Origin: Alnus glutinosa
Taxonomy: Eukaryota > Streptophyta > Magnoliopsida > Fagales > Betulaceae
Reading direction: 5' to 3'
Assembly: GCF_958979055.1 (NCBI RefSeq)
Contig: NC_084896.1
Span: forward strand, 25,174,501 to 25,238,500
Length of the DNA stretch: 64,000 nt
The notes under the pieces were generated by a model that searched no databases, was not told where the DNA came from, and worked only from the letters and a program-made list of their open reading frames with translations. Position 1 is the first letter of the stretch; every line of letters starts with the position of its first letter. The position numbers and the translations under genes were made by a program. This document shows positions 24,316 to 35,743 of the stretch, piece by piece.

Positions 24316-24656
24316 GGAAACGGATCCTCCCCATTTCAAAGCCGATCTGTGAAAAAAGCATGAGTAAAATTGTCATTTCAAATTTCTAGATGAAATAACA
24401 TCAGGATCCCCTCAAATTTTTTGTCCGAATTTGATAGAATTCGGGCAGGTAGTTGTGAGTGAGCATTTATGAGATCCACCTAACCGGATTAGTATTTGGG
24501 CAGCCCAACTTTTATTTGGTCAGGTGAATCCCATTAATGCTCACTCACAACTACCTGTCCGAATTCTATCAAATTCGGACAAAGAATTTGAGGGAATCTT
24601 AATTCCAATTTTACCCCTACTTTTATCACTTTGAAATGGAAAGTATCCGTTTGCAA
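24316..24656. repeat. Foldback MITE-like inverted repeat of about 340 bp upstream of CAD
   Basis: The outer ends (AAACGGATCCTCCCCATTTC and its imperfect complement ending TATCCGTTT) and inner arms pair. The inner arms are about 24405-24455 and 24536-24590. They share TGTCCGAATTTGATAGAATTC and GTAGTTGTGAGTGAGCAT in opposite orientation with few mismatches. The spacer is about 80 bp. No clear target duplication was found. The element ends about 560 bp before the CAD start codon and could fold into a long hairpin if transcribed. Confidence 0.75.
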
Positions 24657-25007
24657 TATCAGGGATCCGACCTTCGATCTTACTGCAACAGAACACTTAC
24701 TTCAATCACATTTTCATCCACAGTAAATCTCACCTATATATAAAAGGATAATGCTAAAAATACAACTTCATCTCAACTATTGCATAACTTTAAAGCACAA
24801 TAAAATGAAATTCATTACGTGGGTTCCACTTCAAAGTGGGTTGAGATTGTACAATAGTTAAGGTGGGACGGTTTGTAAATCAGGGCCCATATATCAAAAG
24901 GAAACCAATGCACAAAAAATTCAACATCAGTTAGAGAATGTGATGGGACCGATTTATCTTGTGGATGGAGATGAGGTGGTGATGCAGTTCAGAAAACAGT
25001 GGATCCC

Positions 25008-25014
25008 ACCAACC
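25008..25014 (+). promoter_or_regulatory. AC-II element (ACCAACC) in the CAD promoter
   Basis: An exact match to the AC-II box, bound by lignin-pathway R2R3-MYB activators in several plants. It lies about 110 bp upstream of the TATA box. Function here is inferred from position and gene identity. Confidence 0.6.
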
Positions 25015-25022
25015 GGACTTTT

Positions 25023-25029
25023 ACCTACC
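25023..25029 (+). promoter_or_regulatory. AC-I element (ACCTACC) in the CAD promoter
   Basis: An exact AC-I box nine bases after the AC-II box, so the two sites are on the same strand and close together. Phenylpropanoid genes commonly use this pairing for xylem expression. Confidence 0.65.
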
Positions 25030-25120
25030 GCATCCTTACCCCACTGCAGAGACGTCCACTTTTCCCATCCATGGCTTTCATTTTGTCCAATTTCATATTT
25101 ATAATAATCAATCTTTTACT

Positions 25121-25128
25121 TATATATA
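25121..25128 (+). promoter_or_regulatory. TATA box of the CAD gene
   Basis: TATATATA about 90 bp upstream of the start codon, followed by a CT-rich 5' leader with a (CT)n run at about 25164-25182. Confidence 0.6.
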
Positions 25129-25217
25129 CCTATTCTGATACCTCTACAATCTCACCCAGTATTTTCTCTCTCTCTCTCTCTCATTCTCTCCCTCTCTCCT
25201 TTGTCCTTTTGAAGAAA

Positions 25218-27421
25218 ATGGGTAGCCTTGAAACAGAAAGAAAAACAACAGGATGGGCAGCCAGAGACCCTTCTGGGGTTCTCTCACCTTATACCTACAC
25301 TCTTAGGTAACCATCTCAATCCCTTCTTTGATTTTCTTTTCTATAACAATTAGGAAACTTATTATACATGAATCACCCTCACCTGGGTTTCTTCCAAAAT
25401 AAAAAATTCATTCATGCAGAAACACAGGCACAGAAGATGTTTACATCAAAGTACTCTGCTGTGGAGTTTGCCACACTGATATTCATCAGGTCAAGAATGA
25501 TCTTGGCATGTCCAACTATCCCATGGTTCCCGGGTATACTGATTACAACCCCACTTCTTTTTCTTAAAGTTCTTTTAGGATTGCAATTTTGTAAATTAAT
25601 GACAAAAAATATATATATATATATTTTTAAAAATTGATATTTTCAAATGGCAAAACCTTATCTTTAAATGCTAGCCACCATTATAGCATTGTTTCTCTTA
25701 TTAAATATAATTTAACTACCTTTTGTGCTCTACTTTATTGACTCTAGACATTATTTGAGTTGAAACAGGCACGAAGTGGTGGGTGAGGTGGTGGAGGTGG
25801 GATCAGATGTTACCAAGTTCAGAGTAGGAGAGACCGTGGGAGTCGGAGCCATCGTCGGATGCTGCAGAAACTGCCGCCCATGCAACGCCGACACCGAGCA
25901 ATACTGCAACAAGAAAATCTGGTCCTACAACGACGTGTACACTGATGGCAAACCCACCCAAGGCGGCTTTGCTGGCGCTATGGTCGTCCACCAAAAGTAA
26001 TAACAAAACCAGAACTATTTCACATCTTATCTTGTACCATTATAATATTTTGAGTCTAGTGTCTGAAATGGTTAAGTTTGTCTGGTCATATTCTTCTAGA
26101 TTTCTTAGTCTATATCCAGAGAATCTTTAATTATTATTTTTGAATTAAATAGTTTAGATTATACCCATCATATTCGAGAGTTTTGGGTCCTCTTGAAATT
26201 CAGTCATATACTTGCATTATGAGATTCATTTGCATACAGAGGAAGACTTCATCAATATATGAATCATTTTTGTTTCCATTAATAACGAAGGATCCAAAAT
26301 CCGTACTTGAGCTTCAAAATGAGAAATTTGACAGTTAAAAGTGTCCAGAAATATTAGTAAATTTCAAAACTTTTTGCATATTTTGATAAAATCTTAACGA
26401 TTTTCTTCTGGTTCATAGATTTGTGGTGAAGATACCGGATGGGATGGTGGCAGAGCAGGCGGCGCCGCTGTTGTGCGCCGGGGTGACTATTTACAGTCCA
26501 CTGGCTCACTTTGGTTTGAAGCAGAGTGGGTTGAGAGGAGGGATATTGGGGCTTGGAGGAGTGGGACACATGGGGGTGAAGATAGCAAAGGCCATGGGGC
26601 ACCATGTGACTGTGATAAGCTCTTCGGATAAGAAGAGAGAGGAGGCTTTGGAGCATCTTGGGGCTGACGACTACCTGGTCAGCTCCGATTCGACTCGGAT
26701 GCAGGAAGTCGCTGACTCACTGGACTATATCATTGACACTGTGCCTGTGTTTCACCCTCTCGAGCCTTACCTTTCTTTGTTGAGGCTGGACGGCAAGTTG
26801 ATCTTGATGGGTGTTATCAATACTCCTCTGCAGTTTCTCACCCCCGTCGTCATGCTCGGTGACTCTCTCTTCTCTCTCTCTCAGACACACACGCACGCAC
26901 AGAACTGAAGCTTGTGATGTTTGATTGTGGGTACCATGTTATTGGTCTATAATTGCAGAAAATTTAGGCAAAGATCGAAAAAAAATTCTGGGTATCTGAT
27001 TTCCGAGTGTGTATGGTATGTTTGGTTGGTGAAAGTTGTTGTGAAAGGTCTAAAATTCTGCTCTGTTTTCTTTTTTTCTCTCTCTCTTTGAGAATCATTG
27101 TCAAAGATTGGAAAATTCTTTTCTGGAATCTTGCTCTCTGAAATCATACAGAGACTGAAAATTTCTTTTGCATTTATGGTTGCTAATTGTGGGTGCTCTG
27201 TTTTTTCTGCTTTAATAGGGAGAAAGACAATCACAGGGAGCTTCGTAGGGAGCATAAAGGAAACAGAGGAGATGCTTGAGTTCTGCAAAGAGAAGGGCCT
27301 GACTTCCATGATTGAAGTTGTGAAGATGGATTACGTTAACAAAGCCCTTGAAAGGTTGGAGAAGAATGATGTCAGATACAGATTCGTAGTGGATGTTGCA
27401 GGAAGCAATCTTGATCAGTGA
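25218..27421 (+). CDS. CAD: Cinnamyl alcohol dehydrogenase, bona fide (lignin) class
   Basis: Five exons: 25218-25306, 25420-25533, 25769-25996, 26419-26858 and 27219-27421, giving 357 residues, the usual family length. The enzyme reduces cinnamaldehydes (coniferyl, sinapyl) to monolignols with NADPH, the last step before lignin polymerisation, in the cytosol. Visible residues: catalytic zinc Cys47, His69 and Glu70; structural zinc Cys100, Cys103, Cys106 and Cys114; dinucleotide motif GLGGVGHMG around 188-196; and a SSSDKK stretch for the NADPH phosphate. Trp119 and Phe299 are the bulky substrate-pocket residues that mark true CADs rather than sinapyl- or mannitol-dehydrogenase-like relatives. 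The protein starts [20 protein letters not shown], close to known eudicot CADs. All introns are GT-AG. Two AC elements and a TATA box lie upstream. No defects were seen. Confidence 0.95.
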
Positions 27422-27750
27422 AAACCAAAACACCCAAGACAAAAAGCCAAATACTATAATGTAATTTTAGCTTCGTTTGAGTGATAACTTTTCAATGTGT
27501 TTCTCCATAATAAGATGCTCCGGTGGTGTTTTCTGAAAGATTGAAAGTGATGTTTGTGTTTCGAATCTAATTATTTTTTCAATTATAATGCGATGTGATT
27601 GTACTGGAGTTAGTGATGACTATTAGAAATTTTTTATTATTTTTTATTTTTTATTTTTATGCATAAGCATGACTTAGATTTCTTACATGCCTATCTTTAA
27701 TCCCCTACCTTATTTGATTTACCTTATTTTGTTTGTCTCACCTTAATTTC
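27422..27750. other. 3' flank of the CAD gene
   Basis: T-rich 3' UTR and downstream sequence, ending at the left target duplication of the hAT element. No other feature seen. Confidence 0.5.
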
Positions 27751-28503
27751 TAGGGCTGGGTACGGGGCAGGACGGGGTGGTTTGCACCCCTACGGATTAG
27801 GAAAATTGGACTTGTGAACCGCTTATTTTAAGGGAACTCAGTGCAGGGCGAGGGTACGTGCTGGTTTGCGGGGCGCGACGGGTTTTGTTGAAGAGACTCC
27901 ACTTCATCTATAAATATGAAGTTTTCTTTTCTTTTCTCACATTTTCTCCGCAACCAAACACGATACCACTCACAATTCACAAACCATACAACAAAATAAA
28001 ACTTCAAAAGAAAGAAATCTCAAAATGTTTTCTCAGCTAAAATTTTGAAATATTTTCTTAAGGAGCCAAACAGAGAGTCAGAGAATCCTTACAAGGTTGG
28101 ATTGCACAATCTCACGAACCTGTGGACCTCCAGCAACCTTGACCACCCCGCAACGCTCGCGATGGACTCGAAGATCTTGAATGGTTCGTGAAGAAGAAAG
28201 AGTACTACAGCAAGAAAGAATGAAAAATGAAGAGAAGAGGAAGAGTGCGGCGCTAAAAGAAAAGAAAGGAAAAAATGAAGAGGTGGTTTAGGGAACACTA
28301 GGGTTAAGGGTATTTTTATTTTTATTTCTTTTTAATTTACACGGTGCAGGGTGGGGCGGGACAGGTCCTCAGGATTTTTTAAAATCTCAACCACAAACCA
28401 CACCGTACCATGCAGTTTGCGAAAAACTCAAACAGAATCCAAATATAAGACGCGGGTTAAGTATTTTTGTGGGACGGTTTTTTGCAAGTCCTGCACACTC
28501 CTA
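27751..28503. mobile_element. Non-autonomous hAT-type element, 753 bp
   Basis: It starts TAGGGCTGGGTACGGGGCAG and ends CTGCACACTCCTA, so both ends begin TAGG when read inward. A perfect 8-bp target duplication, TTAATTTC, lies at 27743-27750 and 28504-28511. The sub-terminal regions are rich in GGGGCGGGACGGG-like words, and the centre is ordinary AT-rich DNA. No transposase remains. It sits about 330 bp beyond the CAD stop codon. Confidence 0.85.
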
Positions 28504-28511
28504 TTAATTTC

Positions 28512-28577
28512 TTTATAAATAATACAATTCAATATAATTTTATATAATAAAGATGTAGCCCTACTTTGTGTGTTTCC

Positions 28578-28614
<37 letters not shown>

Positions 28615-30450
28615 TTCTTCTGCTTTCTCTTACATTTTATGTACTTTATTTAATATTTCTACATGGTATTAAAGTCACTGTTTTCTTGGTGCCTATCATT
28701 ATCATCATTTTGCTTCAGTACAAGTTTTCTCATTTAAGTGTTTTCTTGATTTTTTTTCACTGCTAAAGCAACACACCAAATGCTTCATTGAGGTTTGCTT
28801 TTGCACTTGATAGAAACCAGGAGTTCATTTGGTTCACCATTGCAGTTGGCGGCTTGGTGGGCAAAGGAAGAGAGCCACAATTATTTGTCTCCTGCCACTT
28901 TCAACACAAGCTTTTTGCAAATTTCAAGCCACTTTTTGCCTTGCCTCTGTTTCTTTGCTCCGCCAATCAATTGGTCACTTTTTTGGCCTAAGGACAATAT
29001 CACATTGCCTAACCATATTTACTTACCTCTTTTATTTTTATTTTCTTTTTTTCCTTTATTTCGTATTTTCCAATTGATCATTAGCTGGAGCCTTTGATTC
29101 CAATTTATTTCGTATTTTCTTACTTATTGCTTCTCTCACTAAGGATCGGCTGTTGTTTATAGATGTATGAAAAAATTCTTCCAACAATTATAGCCGCAGT
29201 TGCACCTATCCTTACTTTTGGGACTGTAATCTTAAAAGATATTACATCGATGGGATTATTATCCATATAAATTTTTCTTTCATACTCTCGATTAACATGA
29301 GGATTCCCATATCAATGTTTCCGGACAAAAAATATGAGAAGCGAGACATCCATTATTATTTATTGAAAACTCTCTCTCTCACACACGAAAAGACAATTCC
29401 CCGAGATTTGAATATGGCTCAAGATTAAAAAAAGAAAATTGATAGTAAAAAAAAAACTAAATAATATAAGTAACAAAACAAGTGAATAATTTAATTATTG
29501 TTTAAAACATATAAATATAACTTGTAATTTATTTTTTCCGTTAATTTAATTAGTTGTATTTATATGTTTTGACAAAAATTTTAACTATTTAGGTAAGTTT
29601 AGGTAAAGATGATTGTCAGTCATATTGGAGATTGAAACGAAGCAGTTGGAGCCAATTTAGTCAAAAACTTTCTTTTTGCTCCACTTCACCAACAACTTCT
29701 ATAACCTAAGATTCTTTGGTGGGAGTTGATCCTTTGGATGCCCAGATTTTATCATTTCTATTTCAAGTGAAATGCATAAAATTTATTTTATAGTTAAGAT
29801 TTAAAAATTATAGATCTAACGGTGTTTATAAAGTCAATATTATTAAATAATATAAAATCATATACGTTATTAAATTGATCAATTTTTAATTTTTATTATA
29901 AAATTAGTACTCTCGATTTCAAATAAAATAGAGAGAATCCTTAGCCATAAAGGTTTGAAAAGTTAATATTGGGGTATGATTTGACTAGTTCTCAACCTTG
30001 TTCCAACAACCTCATGAATTTAAAAATTAGCTGTGTTTTGATTAAAAAAAAAAAAACCATATCCGATTATAAAGCTGGGTTTTGAAAATCAGTAACAAAG
30101 AGTGCTTATGGCGTAACAATTTGTGATACCACTGAGAATGAGACAAAAAGTTTCAATAAAACAAATATTTCTTTATAAATTTTTTAAAAAAAAATTAAAA
30201 ATTTAAATTGATTTTTTTAAAAAAAAAAAATTGAAAGATTGAATTATTATTTTTTAAAGATTGAAAAAAAAAATATATTTTTTTTAAAAAAAATAAAATA
30301 AAAATAAAAATACAAGGGTGTCATGCTGCAACACTGAGGCCTGAGGACATCAATGAAGTTGTAGATGACAGGAAACAGTGAAGCACGTGGAAAAAAAAAA
30401 AAATCAAGGATCATTGGGTTGTGTGGTGGGCTCAGCTGGAGGAGTTTGGC
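28512..30450. other. Intergenic, simple-sequence rich
   Basis: It contains a (CT)n tract at about 28581-28612, an inverted-repeat MITE-like stretch near 29735-29945 (GGATGCCCAGATTTTATC side against GATTTCAAATAAAATAGAGA) and A/T tracts at 30040-30300. ORFs at 28566-29097 are low-complexity and resemble no family I know. Confidence 0.45.
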
Positions 30451-30452
30451 CC

Positions 30453-30494
30453 AAGATTGTACCTCGTAAGCCGCTACTTACGAGGTACAATCTT
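30453..30494. repeat. Perfect 18-bp inverted repeat with a 6-nt loop
   Basis: AAGATTGTACCTCGTAAG at 30453-30470 is exactly complementary to 30477-30494, with loop CCGCTA. The right arm begins the duplicated block that follows, so the hairpin may mark a repeat boundary. Confidence 0.9.
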
Positions 30495-31239
30495 TTGAAA
30501 AAGATAGCTGGTCCAAATAAATCACCTTTGTAATTTTTTTTTTTTTTTAAAAAAAAAAAGAAGACAAAGATAATCAATAATGGCCAAATATTATTTCTCA
30601 TAATAAACAGGCTCTTATGATAAAGTGTGACAATGTTGGTCTCTGTTGCACGATTTTGTCCATTAAAGTATACGGGTGGATGATACAATTTTTTGCAATT
30701 ATCACGTGGCACCCTATAGATAATCTTTTCGTATACAAGCATCTTACATTTTTAACATTTTTTTATTTTTTTTCTTTTTCCCCTTTCATATGCTCATATT
30801 TGCTAAAATTATTTACAAAGGTAACTCTCGATCTAATGCCGATTCAAGTTTTTCCTCAAGTTGTTACGGCATTTGCCTATATATTTAGAAACAATGTTGC
30901 CTCACTCTACACGCTTATAACCATCTCTTTTTTATTTTTTGGGTGCATATTTGTTCATTTTTCCTTCATCTTCGTCTCCAATTACACTCTTCTGTTTCTC
31001 ATAGCCGCTCATCTGGATATATCGATTTGAAGTGACTTTCGTGACGGAAGCCTTTTTTTTTTGGGTGCATATTTGTTCATTTTTCCTTCATCTTCGTCTC
31101 CAATTACACTATTCTGTTTTTCATAGCCGCTCATCTGGATATATCGATTTGAAGTGACTTTCGCAACGGAAGCCACTACCTACAAAGTACAATCTTTTGA
31201 AAAGATATTTAGTATAACTATTGACCACCTATGTATTTA

Positions 31240-31288
<49 letters not shown>

Positions 31289-31850
31289 AAACTCCAACCC
31301 ATTTATATATATATATATTTTTAATAATAAAAAAAAAGGACAAAGATAATCAATAATGACCAAATATTATTTCTCATAATAAAAAGCCTCTTATGATCAA
31401 GTTGACAATGTTAGTCTTTGTTGCACGATTATGTCCATTAACTTATACAAGTAGTTGATACAAATTTTTGCAATTGTCACGTGGCACCCTGTAGATAATC
31501 TTTTCGAACACAAGTATCTTACTTCTTTATCATTTCTTTTCATTTTCTCCTTACGTCTGCTCCTATGTGCTTAAGTTATTTACAGGGTTAACTCTCGATC
31601 TATTGCCAATTCAAGTTTATCCTCAAGTTTTACGACATTTGCTTATATATTTGGAAACAATGTTGCCTCACTCCACGCTCATAACCATCTCTCCCACCTT
31701 TTTTTTCTTTTTTCTTTTTTAGTGCATATTTGTTCATTTTTCCTTCATCTTCGCCCCCAATTACACTACTCTGTTTCTCATAGCTGCTCATCTGAATATA
31801 TCGATTTGAAGTGACTTTCGAGACGGAAGCTGCTACTTACGACCGTCATT
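30477..31850. repeat. Tandem duplication, period about 776 bp, with a nested extra copy of about 120 bp
   Basis: Block 1 runs from the hairpin's right arm to about 31180. Block 2 runs from about 31181 to about 31850. Landmarks such as GACAAAGATAATCAATAATG occur at 30563 and 31339, and CAATGTTGCCTCACTC, CACGTGGCACCCT and GGATATATCGATTTGAAGTG recur. Within block 1 the final 120 bp (about 30935-31050) is immediately repeated (about 31060-31175), so that part occurs three times in all. A 40-base A tract is at about 31247-31286. The 137-codon ORF at 30617 lies inside and looks incidental. Confidence 0.85.
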
Positions 31851-33290
31851 GCCACCATTTTCACAGTTAATTCAATTCGGTAATTTTGCCATATCTCATC
31901 TTTAGAACACCATAAGCAACTTCTCTTAAACTTTTCTTCAATTTAATAAATTAAACCACTTTTTAATTCACTATTTAAATACACTTCACAATAGCTCTCT
32001 TATCCTCGAGCTGAACATAAAACATGTAATTTTCAAGCCAAAACCCAAGTTCCTAAACATACACCGGAGTAATTAATGTCTTCAAAATTGAGCAATTACA
32101 GAGACTAAACTCATCACCAAGTATAGAAGTTACATGGAATCGTACTCAAGAAATAGTGAAGATGATTAGATAACTAAGAGTGCTATAAATCAAAGAAAAT
32201 TCAACAGACTTAAAAACTTCTCACATTTTTTAATCATTTCAGTTATAACACATTAACATAATTCAAAGTCATTGTTCCAAACACTCAACAGCAACAACAA
32301 ACTTTCTAAAAAATTTAAGTTAACTTGTTGCCTCAGTAAGAGAAGAATTGAGACCCATTTCAAAGCAGAAAAAGCAGGGAAAAGTTGGTAATTAAACAAT
32401 GTCAGCTGATCAGATGCCTTTCAGTTGGTGTAAAAAGGACAGGTAGAAAGTAAAACTTAAGTAGTTAAGTGTGCGATTTTTAAAAAAATTGCGAATACCG
32501 ATAGAATTTATTTTTTAAAATTATGTTTAGATGATTTAGAAAACCTGAGATAAAATTAAAAAAAAAAAAAAAAATAGATAAAATCTGAATAGGATTTGAT
32601 ATTTGAAAAACAGTATTTGAAATTTTTTCGAATACCCAAACATGCTATTAACTAGTTCTCACAACTAATCAGAAGATCATTTAGAAAAAAAAACAAGGTA
32701 ACCAAAATCTCAAACCTTGCATGGGAGATTTCAAAGAAAAGCATTCATTCAACTAAGGAAAGCTCACTTCTCTCTCTTCATAACAACATGCTCAAGTAAT
32801 TGGAAGTACCCTTGTATTAATTAAACAGAACAGTTTGGCTCAAGAATACCACAAACAGAACTAGAAAATCCAAAGAAGTCGGAGCATTCAGAATGGATAA
32901 GTACGGCACTATTAAATCACTACAGGTGTATTGAATGGTTGTTAGGCCTCTTAGGCAACAAGGCATGACGCAAGATTAAATATTTTACAGCTTGAATTCT
33001 GAAAGTTGCACACAAAATTTTCAAATACAGAGCAAATTTAGAAAAAACTCTGCAACAAAGAAAGCCAATAAATGTATGCTTAGACCATATACTACCAAAA
33101 CAAGTTACAAAATAACAATAAAATACACACCAATTAGATGAAGCTCTTTAGAGACTTCAAATTCAAACTTATCTTCTGTCACAGGAAATACAACAGGGAA
33201 CTCTACCATCCCTAAAGCTACTAATTTTCTATAGCATGTGCATGTTATATGTTACATAAAGCCCTTCAGATCCTTTAGAGGCAAGCCGAA
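31851..33290. other. Intergenic, no gene recognised
   Basis: Moderately AT-rich unique-looking sequence with short A runs (32558-32573). No ORF or repeat stands out. Confidence 0.4.
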
Positions 33291-34441
33291 TTACCTTATG
33301 GCTGTGGGTAGCCTCGCTCGACATTAAAATCGGAAACATCCACAGGCAATTTTGACCATGTTACAGAGTCTTTTAACCCATTCATCCTCCTGCACAAGAT
33401 TACAGATGTAATTACCAGAAAACAAACATCAGCAACCAAAGGAACCAAAACACCCATATTTCCCCCGGGCCAACTCTTCGTAATGAACTCTGCAGGCACT
33501 ACCAACAAGACTACCCATCGAATTATTCAAATTCATAATCTCAGCTGCATTCAAAATACCATCAATAGCATACAGATAGCTCTTACTCGAGAGCCCTACA
33601 CCAACACTCAAAGACCCTGAACCATCTCCATCGACCACAAAGTCCGTATAGAACTTTACTTCGTAACAGATGACAAATCCAAATCTTTAATTGCATAAGC
33701 TAACAAAGAAACTTAAAGAACTCATAGTACCTGAAGACCCAATTGAAAGACAATTAAAATCCAATGAAGTGCATGGTTAAAGTATTCTGTCTCAAAGTTC
33801 GAGAACTTAAAAGCAATAGATCAATGTCATTGATGCAAACTATAGCCTTGACCAGAGATATTTGACAAGAACCATGGCCTTCTGTAGGAGAAGAAATTGG
33901 CTCTTTTGGTGTCAAGACCATTAGCCGATGCATGCATGGTGCAAATAAAACCAGCCTCTTCACGTAGAAATTTTAACTAAGAGATGAACTAAAGAGAGCT
34001 AGGAGTTAGCTAATAAACAGTGCTTAAATGTTTCAGTCTGTGTGTAAGCATACAGCATATAAATTTTGACATATAATGGTCCTAGGGCCTTGGCTCATGG
34101 GATAAGATCAAAAGAGAAAGGGTGGGCCATTCAAATTAAAATCTTACTGGGAACATGCTTTCCAACTAGGAGGACAAAAATTAAGGTAATGTTGAGCAGT
34201 GGAACAATGCTTCCACAAAAACTTATGTGCAACGGCAAAAACATTTGACCGCATTACCAAATAATCCATACTGAATTGATATCCAATCTTCATCACAAAA
34301 CGCAAATTTAGATGTTAGTTAAGAAAAAAGGGATACATTTATAATTGAAACAAACCCCTATCAGGTAATTCTGAAAAGAAAAGAAAAGAAAAGAAAAAAA
34401 GGGGCAGTAAATTCATCCGACCAAACCCCTTCCACAATTAA

Positions 34442-35743
34442 TGCTCCGTTTGTTTCGGCGTAAAATGATTTCTGAAAAATGATTTCGACATTTTACAGTG
34501 TTTGGTACGAGCGAAAATAATGGTCAACGGAAATTATTTTCAGTTTGACCGTAAAAGCTTTTTTAACTTTTGGAAAACGATTTACGGTTTTCAAAACCGT
34601 AAATCTTTTTCCGAAATTAAACTATTTTGCTCTGTTTGTTTCGAAGTAAAATGAGTTCTGTCGTAAAATATTTTCGACGAAATCATTTTAAAAAAAAAAA
34701 ATGATTTTTTCGAAAATATTTTCCAGCGTTTGGTTCGCACGAAAAAATTACGAAAGGCAAAAATGCAACTGTCGCCAGAATCCGACAATGTCCGGTCGCT
34801 GTTGCCGGATTCCGGCCGGACTCCTCCGGATCCGGTCAGATCCGGCTGGATCAATGGCTGGATCCGATCAGATCCAGCCGAATTCCAGCCATTTTGGCTA
34901 GATCCAGTCAGCTTTTGACCATGGCCGAATTTTGGCCAATTTCAGCCGGAATCTGGTCCGCCGGCATCCGGCGAAGGTGGCCGGATGTCACCGGATTCCG
35001 GCGCCGGCAGTATTCCGACGGCCGGATGTTGTTGAATTCTGGCGTCGCCTGAATTCCGATGATCGACCATTGCCGGATTCCAACAATCAAATATCAAACG
35101 TGCGTGCAAGGACGAAGAGTTTAATTTCGGAAAATAATTTACGGTTTTTAAAACCGTAAATCGTTTTCCAAAAATTAAAAAAGCTTTTACTGTCAAACCA
35201 AAAATAATTTTCGTTGACCATTATTTTTGCCCCTACCAAACACCGTAAAATACCGAAATTATTTTACCCCGAAACAAACAGAACATTCATCTTGTCACGC
35301 ATGTTTGATATTCGATTGCCGGAATCAGGCAATAATCGGTCGTCCAAATCTAGCAGGCCCCGAAATTCGGCAACATCTGGCCACTGGGAACCTGCTGGCG
35401 CCGAAATCTGGCAACATTCGGTCACTGTCGCCGGAGCTGACGAACCAGATTCTGGCCATGGTCAGAAGCCGGCCGGATCTAGCCAAAATGGCCAGGATCC
35501 GGCCGGATCCGAAGGAGTCTGGCTGAAATTCGGCCATTTTGACTGGATCCGGCCAAACCTGGTTGCCGAAATCCGGCAACGGCGACCAGACATTGCCAGA
35601 TTCCGACAACAGTAGCTAGACTTTGATTTTCGCTTTTCGTAATTTTTTCGTACGAGCCAAACGTTAAAAAATATTTTCGAAAAAAATATTTTTTCTAAAA
35701 ATATTTTAAATGGAAATCATTTTACATCGAAATAAACATAACA
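34442..35743. mobile_element. Tourist-like MITE, copy C (outer), interrupted by copy D
   Basis: Outer ends are TGCTCCGTTTGTTTCGGCG on the left and an eroded CGAAATAAACATAACA on the right. The 3-bp target duplication TAA is at 34439-34441 and 35744-35746. Without the inner element and its duplicated triplet it is about 641 bp. It is in inverted orientation compared with copy A at 7999: the arm that is on the right in copy A is here on the left (34442-34627). The remainder resumes at 35286 with the CACGCATGTTTGATATTCGATTG block, also present in reverse in copy A. Confidence 0.85.
34628..35285. mobile_element. Tourist-like MITE, copy D (inner), 658 bp
   Basis: The ends are TGCTCTGTTTGTTTCGAAG and CGAAACAAACAGAACA. 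It interrupts copy C; flanking triplets are TTT (34625-34627) and TTC (35286-35288), a duplicated TTC with one change. The same position in copies A and D is continuous, which confirms the break point. The core (about 34780-35070) is packed with CCGGATTCCGG and GATCCGGTCAGATCCGG-like words. It lies in the same orientation as copy A and opposite to its host. Confidence 0.85.

Noticed and set aside
30617-31030. 137-codon plus-strand frame rich in Phe/Leu
   Set aside because: It lies in a tandemly duplicated block whose second copy does not keep the frame; no family resemblance.
33390-33415. Apparent GT-AG intron on the minus strand
   Set aside because: At 26 bp it is too short for plant splicing, and the sequence is open without removing it.
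34591-35615. Cluster of short frames on both strands
   Set aside because: All arise from CCGG-rich MITE cores that are open in several frames at once.
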